From: Thermoplasmatales archaeon
Lineage (GTDB): Archaea > Thermoplasmatota > Thermoplasmata > Methanomassiliicoccales > Methanomethylophilaceae
Direction: 5' to 3'
Assembly: GCA_012520845.1 (NCBI GenBank)
Contig: JAAYNL010000018.1
Location: 1 to 64,000, forward strand
DNA length: 64,000 nt
Part shown: piece by piece, positions 41,272-50,279 of the stretch
Position numbering within the stretch: position 1 is the first letter of the stretch
How the letters are laid out: each line of letters starts with the position of its first letter
Translations under genes and position numbers: made by a program
The notes under the pieces: generated by a model
What the model was told of the DNA's origin: nothing
What the model saw: the letters and a program-made list of their open reading frames with translations, nothing else
The model's database searches: none

Positions 41272-44132
41272 CCGGGCTCAACGAGCAGCAGGCCAAGATC
41301 GCGGGGCACCGCGACGGCTTCCTCGTGGTGGACGCCGGCCCCGGCACCGGGAAGACCCACACGATAGTGGAGCGCTACGTCAGCATGGTAAGGAACGGCA
41401 TCGACCCCATGGATATCCTGATGGTGACGTTCACCAGGAACGCCGCGACGGAGATGGGCGACAGGATCAAGGCGAGGCTCATGGAGGAAATGCCCGAAAG
41501 GGCGGCGGACGTCCGCACCACCACCTTCGATTCCTACTGCCTCAGCGTCGTCCTCAACTACCCGGATTCCGTGAGCGATTTCTTCGGCCTGGACCCGGTC
41601 CTGTCGAGGAAGGCGGTCCTCATAGAGAACGAGACGTTGAACAGGGACCATTTCGGCAAATTCTTCGACCGCTTCATGCTGGAGCACGGCCACAGGTACA
41701 ACAGGGGCGGCTCCAACTACTCCGCGCTGGCGTCGAAACACCCCGCGGAATACTACAAACTGATAACCAGGCTGATGTCCCGCGGGATAATCCCCCTCAG
41801 GTACGAGTGGTTCTCCGACGGCGAGGAAAAGCTCTGGGGCGAGGCGGGCGCGGTGGAGGAGGCCATACTCTCCAACGTGGACGCGGCCAAGTTCGAGGGC
41901 GAGCTGCAAAGGGACGACTACCACGCGGACTACCCGCGGGACGCCGACGGCGGCATCGACCTTGCCGCCGCGGCCTCCGTCGCGGCAAAGGACGAAAGCA
42001 GGTTCATGCACATCGAGTTGATTAGGGACCTCTACTTCGCGTACATAGAGAGGTCCATCCTGGACAACAGGCTGACCTTCGCCCTCAACTCCATCTTCGC
42101 CTTCGCCGCCCTGCACGTTGACGGGAGGGCGAGGGAAACCCACTCGGTCAGGTACATGATGGTGGACGAGTTCCAGGACACGAACGAGCTGCAGCTGATG
42201 ATGTGCCTGCTGCTGCTGAGCGAACCGAACCTTTGCGTCGTGGGCGACTGGAAGCAGGGCATCTACGGCTTCAGGTTCGTATCCATCGAGAACATCACCA
42301 ACTTCGGGGAGAGGGTATCCGGCTTCATCCGGGCGCTGAACTCCGACGGCACGGAAAGGGTGCCCTTCCCCGCGCCAAAGAAGGTGGACAACATACCGCT
42401 GACGGTGAACTACAGGAGTTCCCCCCGGGTCCTGGAATGCGCGTTCCAGGCCCTCGACGCCAAGGGGAGCGAGAAGGACGACCCCTCCAAGGGCAGGGGG
42501 GAGATCGTCAAACTGTCCAGTTCCAGGGACGGGGAGATAGGGGGGTACACCGGCGTGGACAAGATCTCCGCCGGCTCCACGGAGGAGGAATACTCCGCGG
42601 TCATCGCCCGCATCGACGATTACGTCAACTCCGGGAAATACAAGATCGTGGAGAAGGGCGTGCCCAGGGACCCCAACTACGGCGACGTGGCTGTCCTCTG
42701 CAGGACGACGGCGAAATGCCGGGAAATCAGGGATTACGCCGAGTTGCACGGCATCCCCGCGTTCCTGCAAGGCGACCTCTCGGTGATGGATTCCAGGGAG
42801 GGGAAGCTCGCCCTCGCGTGGCTCCGCTACGTCAACAACCCCGCCGACCCCAACGGCCGCGCGGCGATACTCGCGGACGCCAGCCTCCCGCTGGCGGCGA
42901 TGAAGCCCATGGTACGGGACGGCGAGATGCCCGAGGCCTTCGAGAGGCAGAGGGAGAGCCTGTTGGGCAAAAGGAGGAGGCCGACGGACCTCCTGACGTC
43001 GATATTCTCCTTCTACGGCCTGGACAACGACATGACCCAGTCTGTGGTTTCGATACTCTCTTCCGCCTACGGCGGCTCCCTCCTGACCATCCCGGACCTG
43101 ATAAGGATAATCGAGGACGACATCGAGGAAGGCACCAACTACGGCGTGGACCTGCCGTTGGGTTCCAACGCCATCACCGTCCAGACGATACACAAATCGA
43201 AGGGCCTGGAATACCCGATTGTGATCGTCTCCGGCATCAACGCGCGGAGCTTCCCGTCCATCGACAGGAAGGGCGACCTTTGGTACACAGACCGGGCAGG
43301 CGTGAGGGCCGTCCACAGGCACGTCTCCAACGACCAAGGCATGGAAATGATCCTCAGGGACTGGAAGACGAAACTGGTCGCGAGTTCCGACGATACCGAC
43401 TATTCCGAGGAAAGGAGGCTGTTCTTCGTGGCGCTGTCCAGGGCGAAGCAGTACATCACCCTCACAGCCACCGAACGCCAGGCGTCCAGGTTCTTCAAGG
43501 ACGTCGACGGCGATCCCTGGGCGCCGGACCCCGACTGGGAATTGGGAGGCGACGCCGCCGAGGCCGAGGCCCTGATAAGACCGCCCGAGATCGGGGCGTA
43601 CGAACCGGCGATAACGTCCCTCGCGGCCCACGACCTGATGCCGTTCATCGAACCCGACGAGGCCTTCGAGAAGGGGAAGGGCGTCGACTACGGGGTCGCC
43701 GTTCACGACGCCGCGATGCTTCTGGCCATGGGTTTGGAACCCGGGGCGGAGTTCCCGGAATTGGCCAGGGTCAGGAAGATCCTCTCCCCCCTGGCCGGGG
43801 CGAAGAACTCCGTCGAGATAAGCTGCGTCCTGCCCGTGGGCGGCGCCAGGGTCAGGGGCGTCATGGATCTGCTGTCGGAATTCGACGACAGGGTCGAGAT
43901 CCGCGACTGGAAGACCGATTCCCACAAGGGCTATCTGCCGAACTACCGGATGCAGCTGAGCGTCTACGCCCATGCCGCCTCCTGCCTGGGCAAGCCCGTA
44001 AGGTGCTTCGTCGAATACCTGTCCCTCGGGGAAACGGTCGAGGTCGACCCGATGCCGATCGAGGCCGTCGCCGACGCCGTCGGGGAATGGGCCTCCGGGC
44101 TACGCGTGGAGACGGGCGACGTGGAATTTTAA
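41268..44132 (+). CDS. AddA/UvrD-like helicase-nuclease
   Basis: A 954-residue superfamily 1A helicase. Walker A is DAGPGTGKT (about 22-30), Walker B is MMVDEFQDTN (D300/E301), QGIYGFR (motif III), TVNYRSSP (motif IV), TIHKSKGLEYPIVIVSGI (motif V) and VALSRAK (motif VI). A C-terminal RecB-type nuclease has RGVMDLLSEF (D867) and VEIRDWKTD (D880, K882). This is the AddA arrangement. Coupled to the AddB-like gene by ATGA overlap. Such complexes are standard in bacteria and unusual in archaea, where HerA-NurA with Rad50-Mre11 is normally used. Confidence 0.85.
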   Translation: MTGLNEQQAKIAGHRDGFLVVDAGPGTGKTHTIVERYVSMVRNGIDPMDILMVTFTRNAATEMGDRIKARLMEEMPERAADVRTTTFDSYCLSVVLNYPDSVSDFFGLDPVLSRKAVLIENETLNRDHFGKFFDRFMLEHGHRYNRGGSNYSALASKHPAEYYKLITRLMSRGIIPLRYEWFSDGEEKLWGEAGAVEEAILSNVDAAKFEGELQRDDYHADYPRDADGGIDLAAAASVAAKDESRFMHIELIRDLYFAYIERSILDNRLTFALNSIFAFAALHVDGRARETHSVRYMMVDEFQDTNELQLMMCLLLLSEPNLCVVGDWKQGIYGFRFVSIENITNFGERVSGFIRALNSDGTERVPFPAPKKVDNIPLTVNYRSSPRVLECAFQALDAKGSEKDDPSKGRGEIVKLSSSRDGEIGGYTGVDKISAGSTEEEYSAVIARIDDYVNSGKYKIVEKGVPRDPNYGDVAVLCRTTAKCREIRDYAELHGIPAFLQGDLSVMDSREGKLALAWLRYVNNPADPNGRAAILADASLPLAAMKPMVRDGEMPEAFERQRESLLGKRRRPTDLLTSIFSFYGLDNDMTQSVVSILSSAYGGSLLTIPDLIRIIEDDIEEGTNYGVDLPLGSNAITVQTIHKSKGLEYPIVIVSGINARSFPSIDRKGDLWYTDRAGVRAVHRHVSNDQGMEMILRDWKTKLVASSDDTDYSEERRLFFVALSRAKQYITLTATERQASRFFKDVDGDPWAPDPDWELGGDAAEAEALIRPPEIGAYEPAITSLAAHDLMPFIEPDEAFEKGKGVDYGVAVHDAAMLLAMGLEPGAEFPELARVRKILSPLAGAKNSVEISCVLPVGGARVRGVMDLLSEFDDRVEIRDWKTDSHKGYLPNYRMQLSVYAHAASCLGKPVRCFVEYLSLGETVEVDPMPIEAVADAVGEWASGLRVETGDVEF

Positions 44133-44157
44133 AATAAGGGCGGCCGATACCGAAGGC

Positions 44158-45843
44158 ATGACCGACGACGGATTGCGATCCCTGGCCAGGAAATACGCCC
44201 TTCAAAACGCGGTGTTCTTCGACGGCAAGGCCAACCCCAAGGCCGTCGTCGGCAAGATACTGGGCGAATGCCCCGAATACAGGAGCAGGGCAAAGGAGGT
44301 CGCCGAGGTCGCAGGTTCCGTGGTCGCCGAGGTCAACGCCATCGGCCTTGACGCGCAGAGGGCGGAACTGGAGGCATCGGACCCCTCGCTGCTTGTAAGG
44401 GAGAAGAAGGAGAAAACCCACGACCTTCCCGACCTCGACGGCGCCGAGGGCGGCGTCGTCATGAGGATCGCCCCCGGCCCGTCCGGGCCGCTGCACATAG
44501 GCCACACCAGGGTCTCCATACTGAACGACGAATACGTCAAAAGGTACGGTGGCAGGCTCATCTGCAGATACGAGGACACGGACCCGGACAGGGTGGACCC
44601 GGACGCTTACGAGATGATCAGGGAGGACATGGAATGGCTCGGCGTCGACGTCACCGACGAGTACATCCAGTCGGACCGTTTCCAGGAATACTACGACGTC
44701 ACCCGCAGGCTCATCTCGGACGGCAACGCCTACGTCTGCCTGTGCGACGCCGACGACTGGCGCGCCCTGAAAGAAGAGAAGAAGGCGTGCCCCTGCAGGG
44801 ACCGCCCCGTCGAGGAGAATCTGGAACTGTACGAAAGGTTCCTCGGCGGCGAATTCGCCGACGGCAAGGCCGTCGCCGTCGTGAAGACGGACGTGGCCCA
44901 CCCCAACCCCGCGGTCAGGGATTTCGTGGCGCTCCGCCTGGTCAGGACTCCCCATCCGCGCACCGGCACGAAGTACGTGGCGTACCCGATGATGAACCTA
45001 TCGGTCGCCGTCGACGACCACCTTATGGGGATGACGCACGTCATACGCGGCAAGGACCACCTCAACAACACCCACAGGCAGGAATACGTCTACGACTACA
45101 TGGGTTGGGAAAAACCAAGGTTCTACCATTACGGGCTGGTGAACATCCCCGACACCTTGCTGAAGACGTCCCTCATCAGGAAGGGTATCGCCGACGGCGA
45201 GTATTCCGGATGGGACGACGTCCGCACCGGCACCGTGAGGGCACTCAGGAAAAGGGGTTTCAGGCCCGAGGCGATCCGCAGGTATTGGGTGGAGGGCGGC
45301 ATGAAGCAAATCGACGTGCAGTTCTCCTGGGACACCCTCTACTCGATGAACAGGGACATCATCGACGACGTTTCCAACAGGTATTTCTTCGTGCGTGACC
45401 CGGTGCGCTACGACATCGACGGCGTCGATTCGCTGGCGGGCGAGGCCCCGCTGCACCTGGACCACCCCGAAAGGGGCGTCAGGGAATACGCCATCGGCGG
45501 CAGGGGGAAAACGATATTCATCTCGGCGGAGGACTCGGCCGTTTTCGCCGAGGACGGCGCTATAAGGCTGAAGGACCTCTGCAACCTCGAGTACGGTACG
45601 CCCGCGAAATACGCCGGCAACGACCTCTCGGTGATAAAGGGGGGCATGCGCGTGGTCCAATGGGTCTCGCGGGACTCCGTCGAGGCCGAGGTGCTCATGC
45701 CCGACGGGACCGTCGCCCGCGGCCTCGTCGAGAACGCCATCCTGCGGGAGACGGGCGAGACTGTGCAGTTCGAAAGATTCGGCTTCGCCAGGATAGAGAG
45801 CATGGGCGACGGCCCCGTCAGGGCCGTGTTCACCCACCGGTGA
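44158..45843 (+). CDS. gltX: Glutamyl-tRNA synthetase, archaeal type
   Basis: A 561-residue class I synthetase. An N-terminal archaeal extension (about 1-95) precedes the HIGH motif GPLHIGHTRVS (about 114) and the KMSKS counterpart is TLLKTSLIRKG (about 340). The C-terminus is the beta-barrel anticodon domain shared with GlnRS, as in archaeal GluRS. A TATA-like TTTTAAAATAAG at about 44127-44138 overlaps the end of the addA-like gene and lies about 26 nt before the ATG. Its stop abuts the feoB stop. Confidence 0.95.
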   Translation: MTDDGLRSLARKYALQNAVFFDGKANPKAVVGKILGECPEYRSRAKEVAEVAGSVVAEVNAIGLDAQRAELEASDPSLLVREKKEKTHDLPDLDGAEGGVVMRIAPGPSGPLHIGHTRVSILNDEYVKRYGGRLICRYEDTDPDRVDPDAYEMIREDMEWLGVDVTDEYIQSDRFQEYYDVTRRLISDGNAYVCLCDADDWRALKEEKKACPCRDRPVEENLELYERFLGGEFADGKAVAVVKTDVAHPNPAVRDFVALRLVRTPHPRTGTKYVAYPMMNLSVAVDDHLMGMTHVIRGKDHLNNTHRQEYVYDYMGWEKPRFYHYGLVNIPDTLLKTSLIRKGIADGEYSGWDDVRTGTVRALRKRGFRPEAIRRYWVEGGMKQIDVQFSWDTLYSMNRDIIDDVSNRYFFVRDPVRYDIDGVDSLAGEAPLHLDHPERGVREYAIGGRGKTIFISAEDSAVFAEDGAIRLKDLCNLEYGTPAKYAGNDLSVIKGGMRVVQWVSRDSVEAEVLMPDGTVARGLVENAILRETGETVQFERFGFARIESMGDGPVRAVFTHR

Positions 45844-47763
45844 TCAGAAAAGGCCCAGCGCCAGGTTCATAGCCGCGCCGGCGGCTATCGCCACGATTAT
45901 CGACAGGGTAGACACGGCGAGGGTCTCCTTCCATCCGATTTCGCGCCACATGGCCGCGATCGTCGCCAGGCACGGGATGTATATGGCCATGACCAGGCCG
46001 AATACCGCGAACTGGTCCGGGGTCATGAACGTCGCCAGCGTGAGCCCCTGGGCGGCCGCCAGCGTGATAAGCATCCCCGCGGCCATCTCCTTCCTGATGA
46101 TGCCGACGATGAACGCGACTATCGTGGCCGCGGGCAGGCCTAGGATGCCGACCGTCAGGAACGACATCGGGTCGATCAGTTTGTCGAGCAGGCCGTAGCT
46201 GAGCAGCAATTCGATGGCGATGCTTCCCACCACAAGGAGCGGCGCGGCGATGACGAAGAAATCCTTTACCCTGTACCACATCTTCAGCAGGACGTTTCTC
46301 GGCATAGGCATCGAGAGCGGCGGCAGCTCGAGGGCGAGGTTGGTCGGCTCGAAGCGCATGACCCTGTCCATGACGGCGCCCGCGACGACCGCGAGCGCGA
46401 GCAGTATGGCGAATATGGCGAAGGACATGCCGAGGCCGGCGTACCTCCCCGTGATGCCGATGATGATGGCGAGCTGCGCGGAGCAGGGGACCGCCATGGC
46501 GATAATCGTCGAAAGGATGATCTTCTCCCTGCGGGACTTGATGGTCCTGACGCCCATGATCGCGGGGACGTTGCACCCAAGGCCCATCAGCATCGGGATG
46601 AAGGCGCCCCCGTGGAGCCCCATCCGGTGCATGGCATTGTCCAAAAGGACGACGGCCCTGGGGAGGTAGCCCGTATCCTCCAGGATGCCCAGGAGGATGT
46701 AGAAGACCATGATGTACGGCACCACCAGACCCAGAAGGGTCACTATGCTGGTGTCGATACCCTCGAAAACCGCCGCTCCGAACGTGCCGAAGTTGGCCTG
46801 CCCGTAGTCGATTATCGCCGTCCCGACGTAGGCGTCGTAGGCATCGGCGATCAACTCGTCGAGGAACGTGCCCACGGCCACGAAGGTGAGGAAAGTGAGC
46901 GCCAGGACGCCTATTAGGATTGGTATGCCGGTCATGACGTCCGTGGTCAGGTCGGATATTTTCTCGGAAAGGGTCCTTTGCCTGGTTGTCTTGGCAAATG
47001 CCTTGGACGCCACGATGTGGGCGTCCCCGAACCTGTCCCTGGCTATGTGGACGTCGATCGATTCCCCGTGGCTCTCCTCGAATATGCGGGAGTAGGCCTC
47101 CGCGAGGGACACGGTTTCACTGGGCGCCAGTCCGGAGAAGGGTTTGGAAGCCTCCAGCGTCTTGACGGCGATGCCCCTGGCGCTGAACTCGGTGCGCCCG
47201 AGGGTGGCCTCGAGGCCCAACAGGTATTCCTCGATATGGCTGTCGTATCTGATCCTGTGGCCGGACACGGCGGCCGAACCGGCGACGATGGCGTCGGCCA
47301 GGGCGTCGATGCCCTCGCCCGTCTTGGCCGAAACGGGGACGACGGGTACGCCGAGGGTCTCGGAAAGCGCGTCATGATCTATGTCGAACAGTTTGTTGCC
47401 GACGTCGATTTTGTTGAGCGCGATTATGGCGGGCACTCCAAGCTCGAGCGTTTCCATGGCCAGGACGAGACTGGGTTCCGGGTTGGTGGAATCCACCACC
47501 AGGAGAAACGCGTCCGCGTCCCGGGAAAGGATGTCCTTGGTGACGACCAGTTCGTCGTCGCTGTTGCCCGTTATGGAATAGGTGCCAGGGAGGTCCCTGA
47601 ACGTTATCCTGGTGCCGCCCCTGGTTATGGCCGATTCCTCGAACTCGACGGTGGTGCCCGGGTAATTGGAGGTGATGACCCCCACCCCGGTCAGCCTGGT
47701 GAACAGGGACGATTTCCCGACGTTTGGTTGGCCGATTATCGATATTTTCAATGGACGGCTCAA
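45844..47763 (-). CDS. feoB: Ferrous iron transporter FeoB
   Basis: A 639-residue protein with an N-terminal GTPase domain: G1 GQPNVGKSS (about 10-18), G3 DLPGT, G4 NKID and G5 VSAKT. A membrane domain with about eight helices carries the Gate motifs, including GLGCNVPAIMGVRTI and AVPCSAQLAI. It imports Fe(II). The start is TTG 47763, overlapping the TGA of dtxR; a TTG four codons later (MKISIIGQ) is also plausible. FeoA is not separate; a FeoA-like domain is fused to the DtxR regulator upstream. Confidence 0.95.
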   Translation of the reverse strand: MSRPLKISIIGQPNVGKSSLFTRLTGVGVITSNYPGTTVEFEESAITRGGTRITFRDLPGTYSITGNSDDELVVTKDILSRDADAFLLVVDSTNPEPSLVLAMETLELGVPAIIALNKIDVGNKLFDIDHDALSETLGVPVVPVSAKTGEGIDALADAIVAGSAAVSGHRIRYDSHIEEYLLGLEATLGRTEFSARGIAVKTLEASKPFSGLAPSETVSLAEAYSRIFEESHGESIDVHIARDRFGDAHIVASKAFAKTTRQRTLSEKISDLTTDVMTGIPILIGVLALTFLTFVAVGTFLDELIADAYDAYVGTAIIDYGQANFGTFGAAVFEGIDTSIVTLLGLVVPYIMVFYILLGILEDTGYLPRAVVLLDNAMHRMGLHGGAFIPMLMGLGCNVPAIMGVRTIKSRREKIILSTIIAMAVPCSAQLAIIIGITGRYAGLGMSFAIFAILLALAVVAGAVMDRVMRFEPTNLALELPPLSMPMPRNVLLKMWYRVKDFFVIAAPLLVVGSIAIELLLSYGLLDKLIDPMSFLTVGILGLPAATIVAFIVGIIRKEMAAGMLITLAAAQGLTLATFMTPDQFAVFGLVMAIYIPCLATIAAMWREIGWKETLAVSTLSIIVAIAAGAAMNLALGLF

Positions 47764-48422
47764 TTGGCTGATTCGATATAAATAAGAGACGACAGTTCCT
47801 TATCCAGCGCGATCGCCGAGTCTCCGACCTTCACGATCCTGGGGCCGTTGCCGGACACGGCGGACACCATGGACACGTCCCTGCCGGGGACGAAGCCCAT
47901 GGATATCAGTTTCTTGATTTTCTCCGCATCCTCGCATTTGAGATACGATATCCTGCCGCAGCCGCCCTTCTCGAGTTCGGACAGCGGCGTGTCGCCGATC
48001 ATCGCGCCGGCGTCGTGGCACGGGTCGGTGCAATACGCGCAATCGTCGTCGATTTTCGGGCCGATCATCCTGCAAAGTTTATCCGCGGACTCGTCGGACA
48101 TGTGATGCTCGAACCTGCACGCCTCCTGATGGGCATCTTCCATGTCCATGTCCATGACGTCCGTGAGGAACCTCTCGGCGATGTGGTGCTTGCGCCTAAT
48201 CTTCATGGCCAGTTCCCTGCCCCTCTCGGTGAGAGTCGCGCCCTTGTACCTCACGTAATCCACCAACCCCTCCTCGGAAAGGGTCTTGACCATCTCGCTG
48301 ACGCTGGCGGGCGAGACGCCCATCAGGTCGGACAGCTCGGACGTCCTCACGACGCCGTCCCCGTCCCCGGATAGCCGGAGGATGTTTATCAGATAATCTT
48401 CCCGGTTGTCCGTAGTTGCCAT
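47760..48422 (-). CDS. DtxR-family metal-dependent repressor with FeoA-like domain
   Basis: A 220-residue regulator. The N-terminal winged helix (about 1-65) has VVRTSELSDLMGVSPASVSE; the dimerisation/metal-binding domain (about 66-135) has the Glu, Cys and His ligands in HQEACRFEHHMSDE; the C-terminal FeoA/SH3-like domain (about 145-220) follows. It should bind Fe(II) or Mn(II) and repress. It is the first gene of the operon with feoB, and a good dyad lies between its TATA box and start codon, so autoregulation is likely. Confidence 0.92.
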   Translation of the reverse strand: MATTDNREDYLINILRLSGDGDGVVRTSELSDLMGVSPASVSEMVKTLSEEGLVDYVRYKGATLTERGRELAMKIRRKHHIAERFLTDVMDMDMEDAHQEACRFEHHMSDESADKLCRMIGPKIDDDCAYCTDPCHDAGAMIGDTPLSELEKGGCGRISYLKCEDAEKIKKLISMGFVPGRDVSMVSAVSGNGPRIVKVGDSAIALDKELSSLIYIESAN

Positions 48423-48425
48423 TAA

Positions 48426-48456
48426 AGTTTAGGAGTGCCCCCAAACTATATTAAAG
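48426..48456 (-). promoter_or_regulatory. dtxR-feoB promoter and candidate DtxR operator
   Basis: On the plus strand AGTTTAGG (48426-48433), six bases, and CCCAAACT (48440-48447) form an 8-bp dyad with one mismatch. On the minus strand CTTTAATATAG (48446-48456) is the TATA-like box, about 28 nt before ATG 48422. The dyad covers the expected transcription start, the right place for repression by the encoded DtxR protein. Confidence 0.6.
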
Positions 48457-48489
48457 ATTCTTAGGCAGACCGAACTCCGTAACGGGGCC

Positions 48490-48936
48490 TCATTCCCCGC
48501 CGCCCTCACCGGGGGGTTCGGCGGCGTCCCTCGCCCGGGCCTTTTCCTCGGCCTGGCGCTGGCGCTCCTCCTCCCTCTTCCTCGCCCTCTCCTCGGCCTG
48601 GCGTTTCCGTTCCTCGTCCTCGCGGGCGATGTCCTCCTCGATGGTCACCCTCTCGGCGTCGCCCTCGGCCTGGCGGGCGGCGATCTCCGCGTTGATTTCC
48701 TCGAGGCGCACCAGGCTCCTCTCTATCGAATCGAAAAAGGGTTGGGACTCGGGCGACGGGGCGAACTTCCCGTCGGCGTACAGGTTCCAATAATATTCCC
48801 CGATGGCCACGGTCGCCTCGTCGATCGCCCTGCCCTCTTTCTTGATTTCCTCCTGGAGGCCCTTGACGTCGGCCTTCTCGCTCCTCTTGGAGCCCATCTT
48901 CTTCAAATCGCCCTTGATCTTGCCGAAAAATCCCAT
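48490..48936 (-). CDS. Charged coiled-coil protein downstream of glyA
   Basis: A 148-residue soluble protein of no recognised family. MGFFGKIKGDLKKMGSKRSE may be an amphipathic N-terminus. About 85-140 is a highly charged Glu/Arg/Gln coiled coil. The ATG at 48936 is supported by GAGGTG (about 48944-48949) overlapping the end of glyA, giving a glyA-linked operon; the open frame extends further upstream without such a signal. Confidence 0.65.
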   Translation of the reverse strand: MGFFGKIKGDLKKMGSKRSEKADVKGLQEEIKKEGRAIDEATVAIGEYYWNLYADGKFAPSPESQPFFDSIERSLVRLEEINAEIAARQAEGDAERVTIEEDIAREDEERKRQAEERARKREEERQRQAEEKARARDAAEPPGEGGGE

Positions 48937-48946
48937 GTCCGACACC

Positions 48947-50224
48947 TCATTCAACGAGTTTTTTGTAGGCGTAGGCGGGCTCACCCTCGTGGAAGCAGTA
49001 TCTCACGGTCGTGAATCCCTTCTTGAACGCCTTGACGTCTTTCTTCACCTTGGCGGGGTCCTCGCCCTTGCACACCCTCGCTATGAAGGAGGCAACCTCC
49101 TTCATTTCGCTCTCCCTCATCCCGACCCTGGTCATCTCCTGGGCGCCCAGCCTGATCCCGGACGGGCGGACGGCGCTCTCGTCCCATGGAAGCATGTTCT
49201 TGTTGCAGATGATGTTCGCGTCCTCCAGCCTCTGTGCCACGTCCATGCCGCCGCCGAACTCGGAGACGTCGACCGCTATGGCGTGGGACTCCGTGAAACC
49301 GATGTCGGGGCAAAGGACGGGGACGCCGAGCCCGTATAGCTCCGACGCCAACGCCTTGGCGTTCTTACAGACCTGGGCGGCATATTCCTTGGCGAAGACC
49401 TTCATCTCCGCCAGGGTGACCGCCAGGGCGGCCATGGCGTGCAAGTGGTGGCTCGAGGTGACGCCGGGGAACACCGCCCTCCTTAGGGCGGCTTCCTGTT
49501 TCTCCGTCAGGTTGGCGCCGAGCAGCATTCCATGGTTGGGGCCGGGGAACGTCTTGTGCGTGCTTGAGGACATGATGTTGACGCCTTCCCTCAAGGGATC
49601 CTGGAATTTCCCGCCGGCTATGAGGCCGAGGACGTGGGCCGCGTCGTACCAGACGGTGCAACCGATTTCCTGGAACACGTCGTTGAGCTCCTTGAGCGGC
49701 GGCGGGAACAGGAACACCGAGAGGCCGAACTGGGCCACCTTGGGTTTCACCTCCCTGAGCAGCTTGATCGTGCCGTCGACGTCGAGGTTCATGTCGTCGA
49801 CGTTGAACGGGTAGTTGACGGACTCGACGCCCCTCTGGCCGAAGGCGCCGAACTTCTGCGTGGAGATGTGGGCGCCCTGGGCGAGGGCGCAAGTGGTGAT
49901 TGTGTCGCCCGGCTTGGCGAAGGCGAAGAGGACGGCCATGTTGGCGACGGTCCCGGATATGGGGCGCACGTCGGCGAACTCCGCCTTGAAAAGCTTCTCG
50001 GCCAACTCCGTGGCCCTGGTCTCGACCTTGTCGACGTAGACGTTGCCCTGGTAGTACCTCTTGCCGGGCATCCCCTCGGCATACCTGTCGGCCAGGTCGG
50101 AAATGAGCATCTCCTTGGCAAGGGGGCTCATGAGGTTCTCCGAGGCGATCATGGGGATGCATTCCTCGAACCATTTGTTGTGGGCAATGACGTTTTTCCG
50201 GATGTACTGGGCGTCCTCGTTCAT
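48947..50224 (-). CDS. glyA: Serine hydroxymethyltransferase
   Basis: A 425-residue PLP enzyme interconverting serine and glycine with a (methano)pterin/folate one-carbon carrier. SSTHKTFPGPNHGML contains the PLP lysine. MIASENLMSPLAKEML, followed by the GKRYYQGNVYVDKVE region, and DAAHVLGLIAGG are SHMT motifs. A TATA-like TTTTTATCC at about 50252-50260 precedes the ATG. The small coiled-coil gene follows 10 nt downstream. Confidence 0.95.
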   Translation of the reverse strand: MNEDAQYIRKNVIAHNKWFEECIPMIASENLMSPLAKEMLISDLADRYAEGMPGKRYYQGNVYVDKVETRATELAEKLFKAEFADVRPISGTVANMAVLFAFAKPGDTITTCALAQGAHISTQKFGAFGQRGVESVNYPFNVDDMNLDVDGTIKLLREVKPKVAQFGLSVFLFPPPLKELNDVFQEIGCTVWYDAAHVLGLIAGGKFQDPLREGVNIMSSSTHKTFPGPNHGMLLGANLTEKQEAALRRAVFPGVTSSHHLHAMAALAVTLAEMKVFAKEYAAQVCKNAKALASELYGLGVPVLCPDIGFTESHAIAVDVSEFGGGMDVAQRLEDANIICNKNMLPWDESAVRPSGIRLGAQEMTRVGMRESEMKEVASFIARVCKGEDPAKVKKDVKAFKKGFTTVRYCFHEGEPAYAYKKLVE

Positions 50225-50279
50225 CTAGCTCGCCAAGTGCATGTGCGCAACGGATAAAAACAATGCCGTCCGCCGGCGG

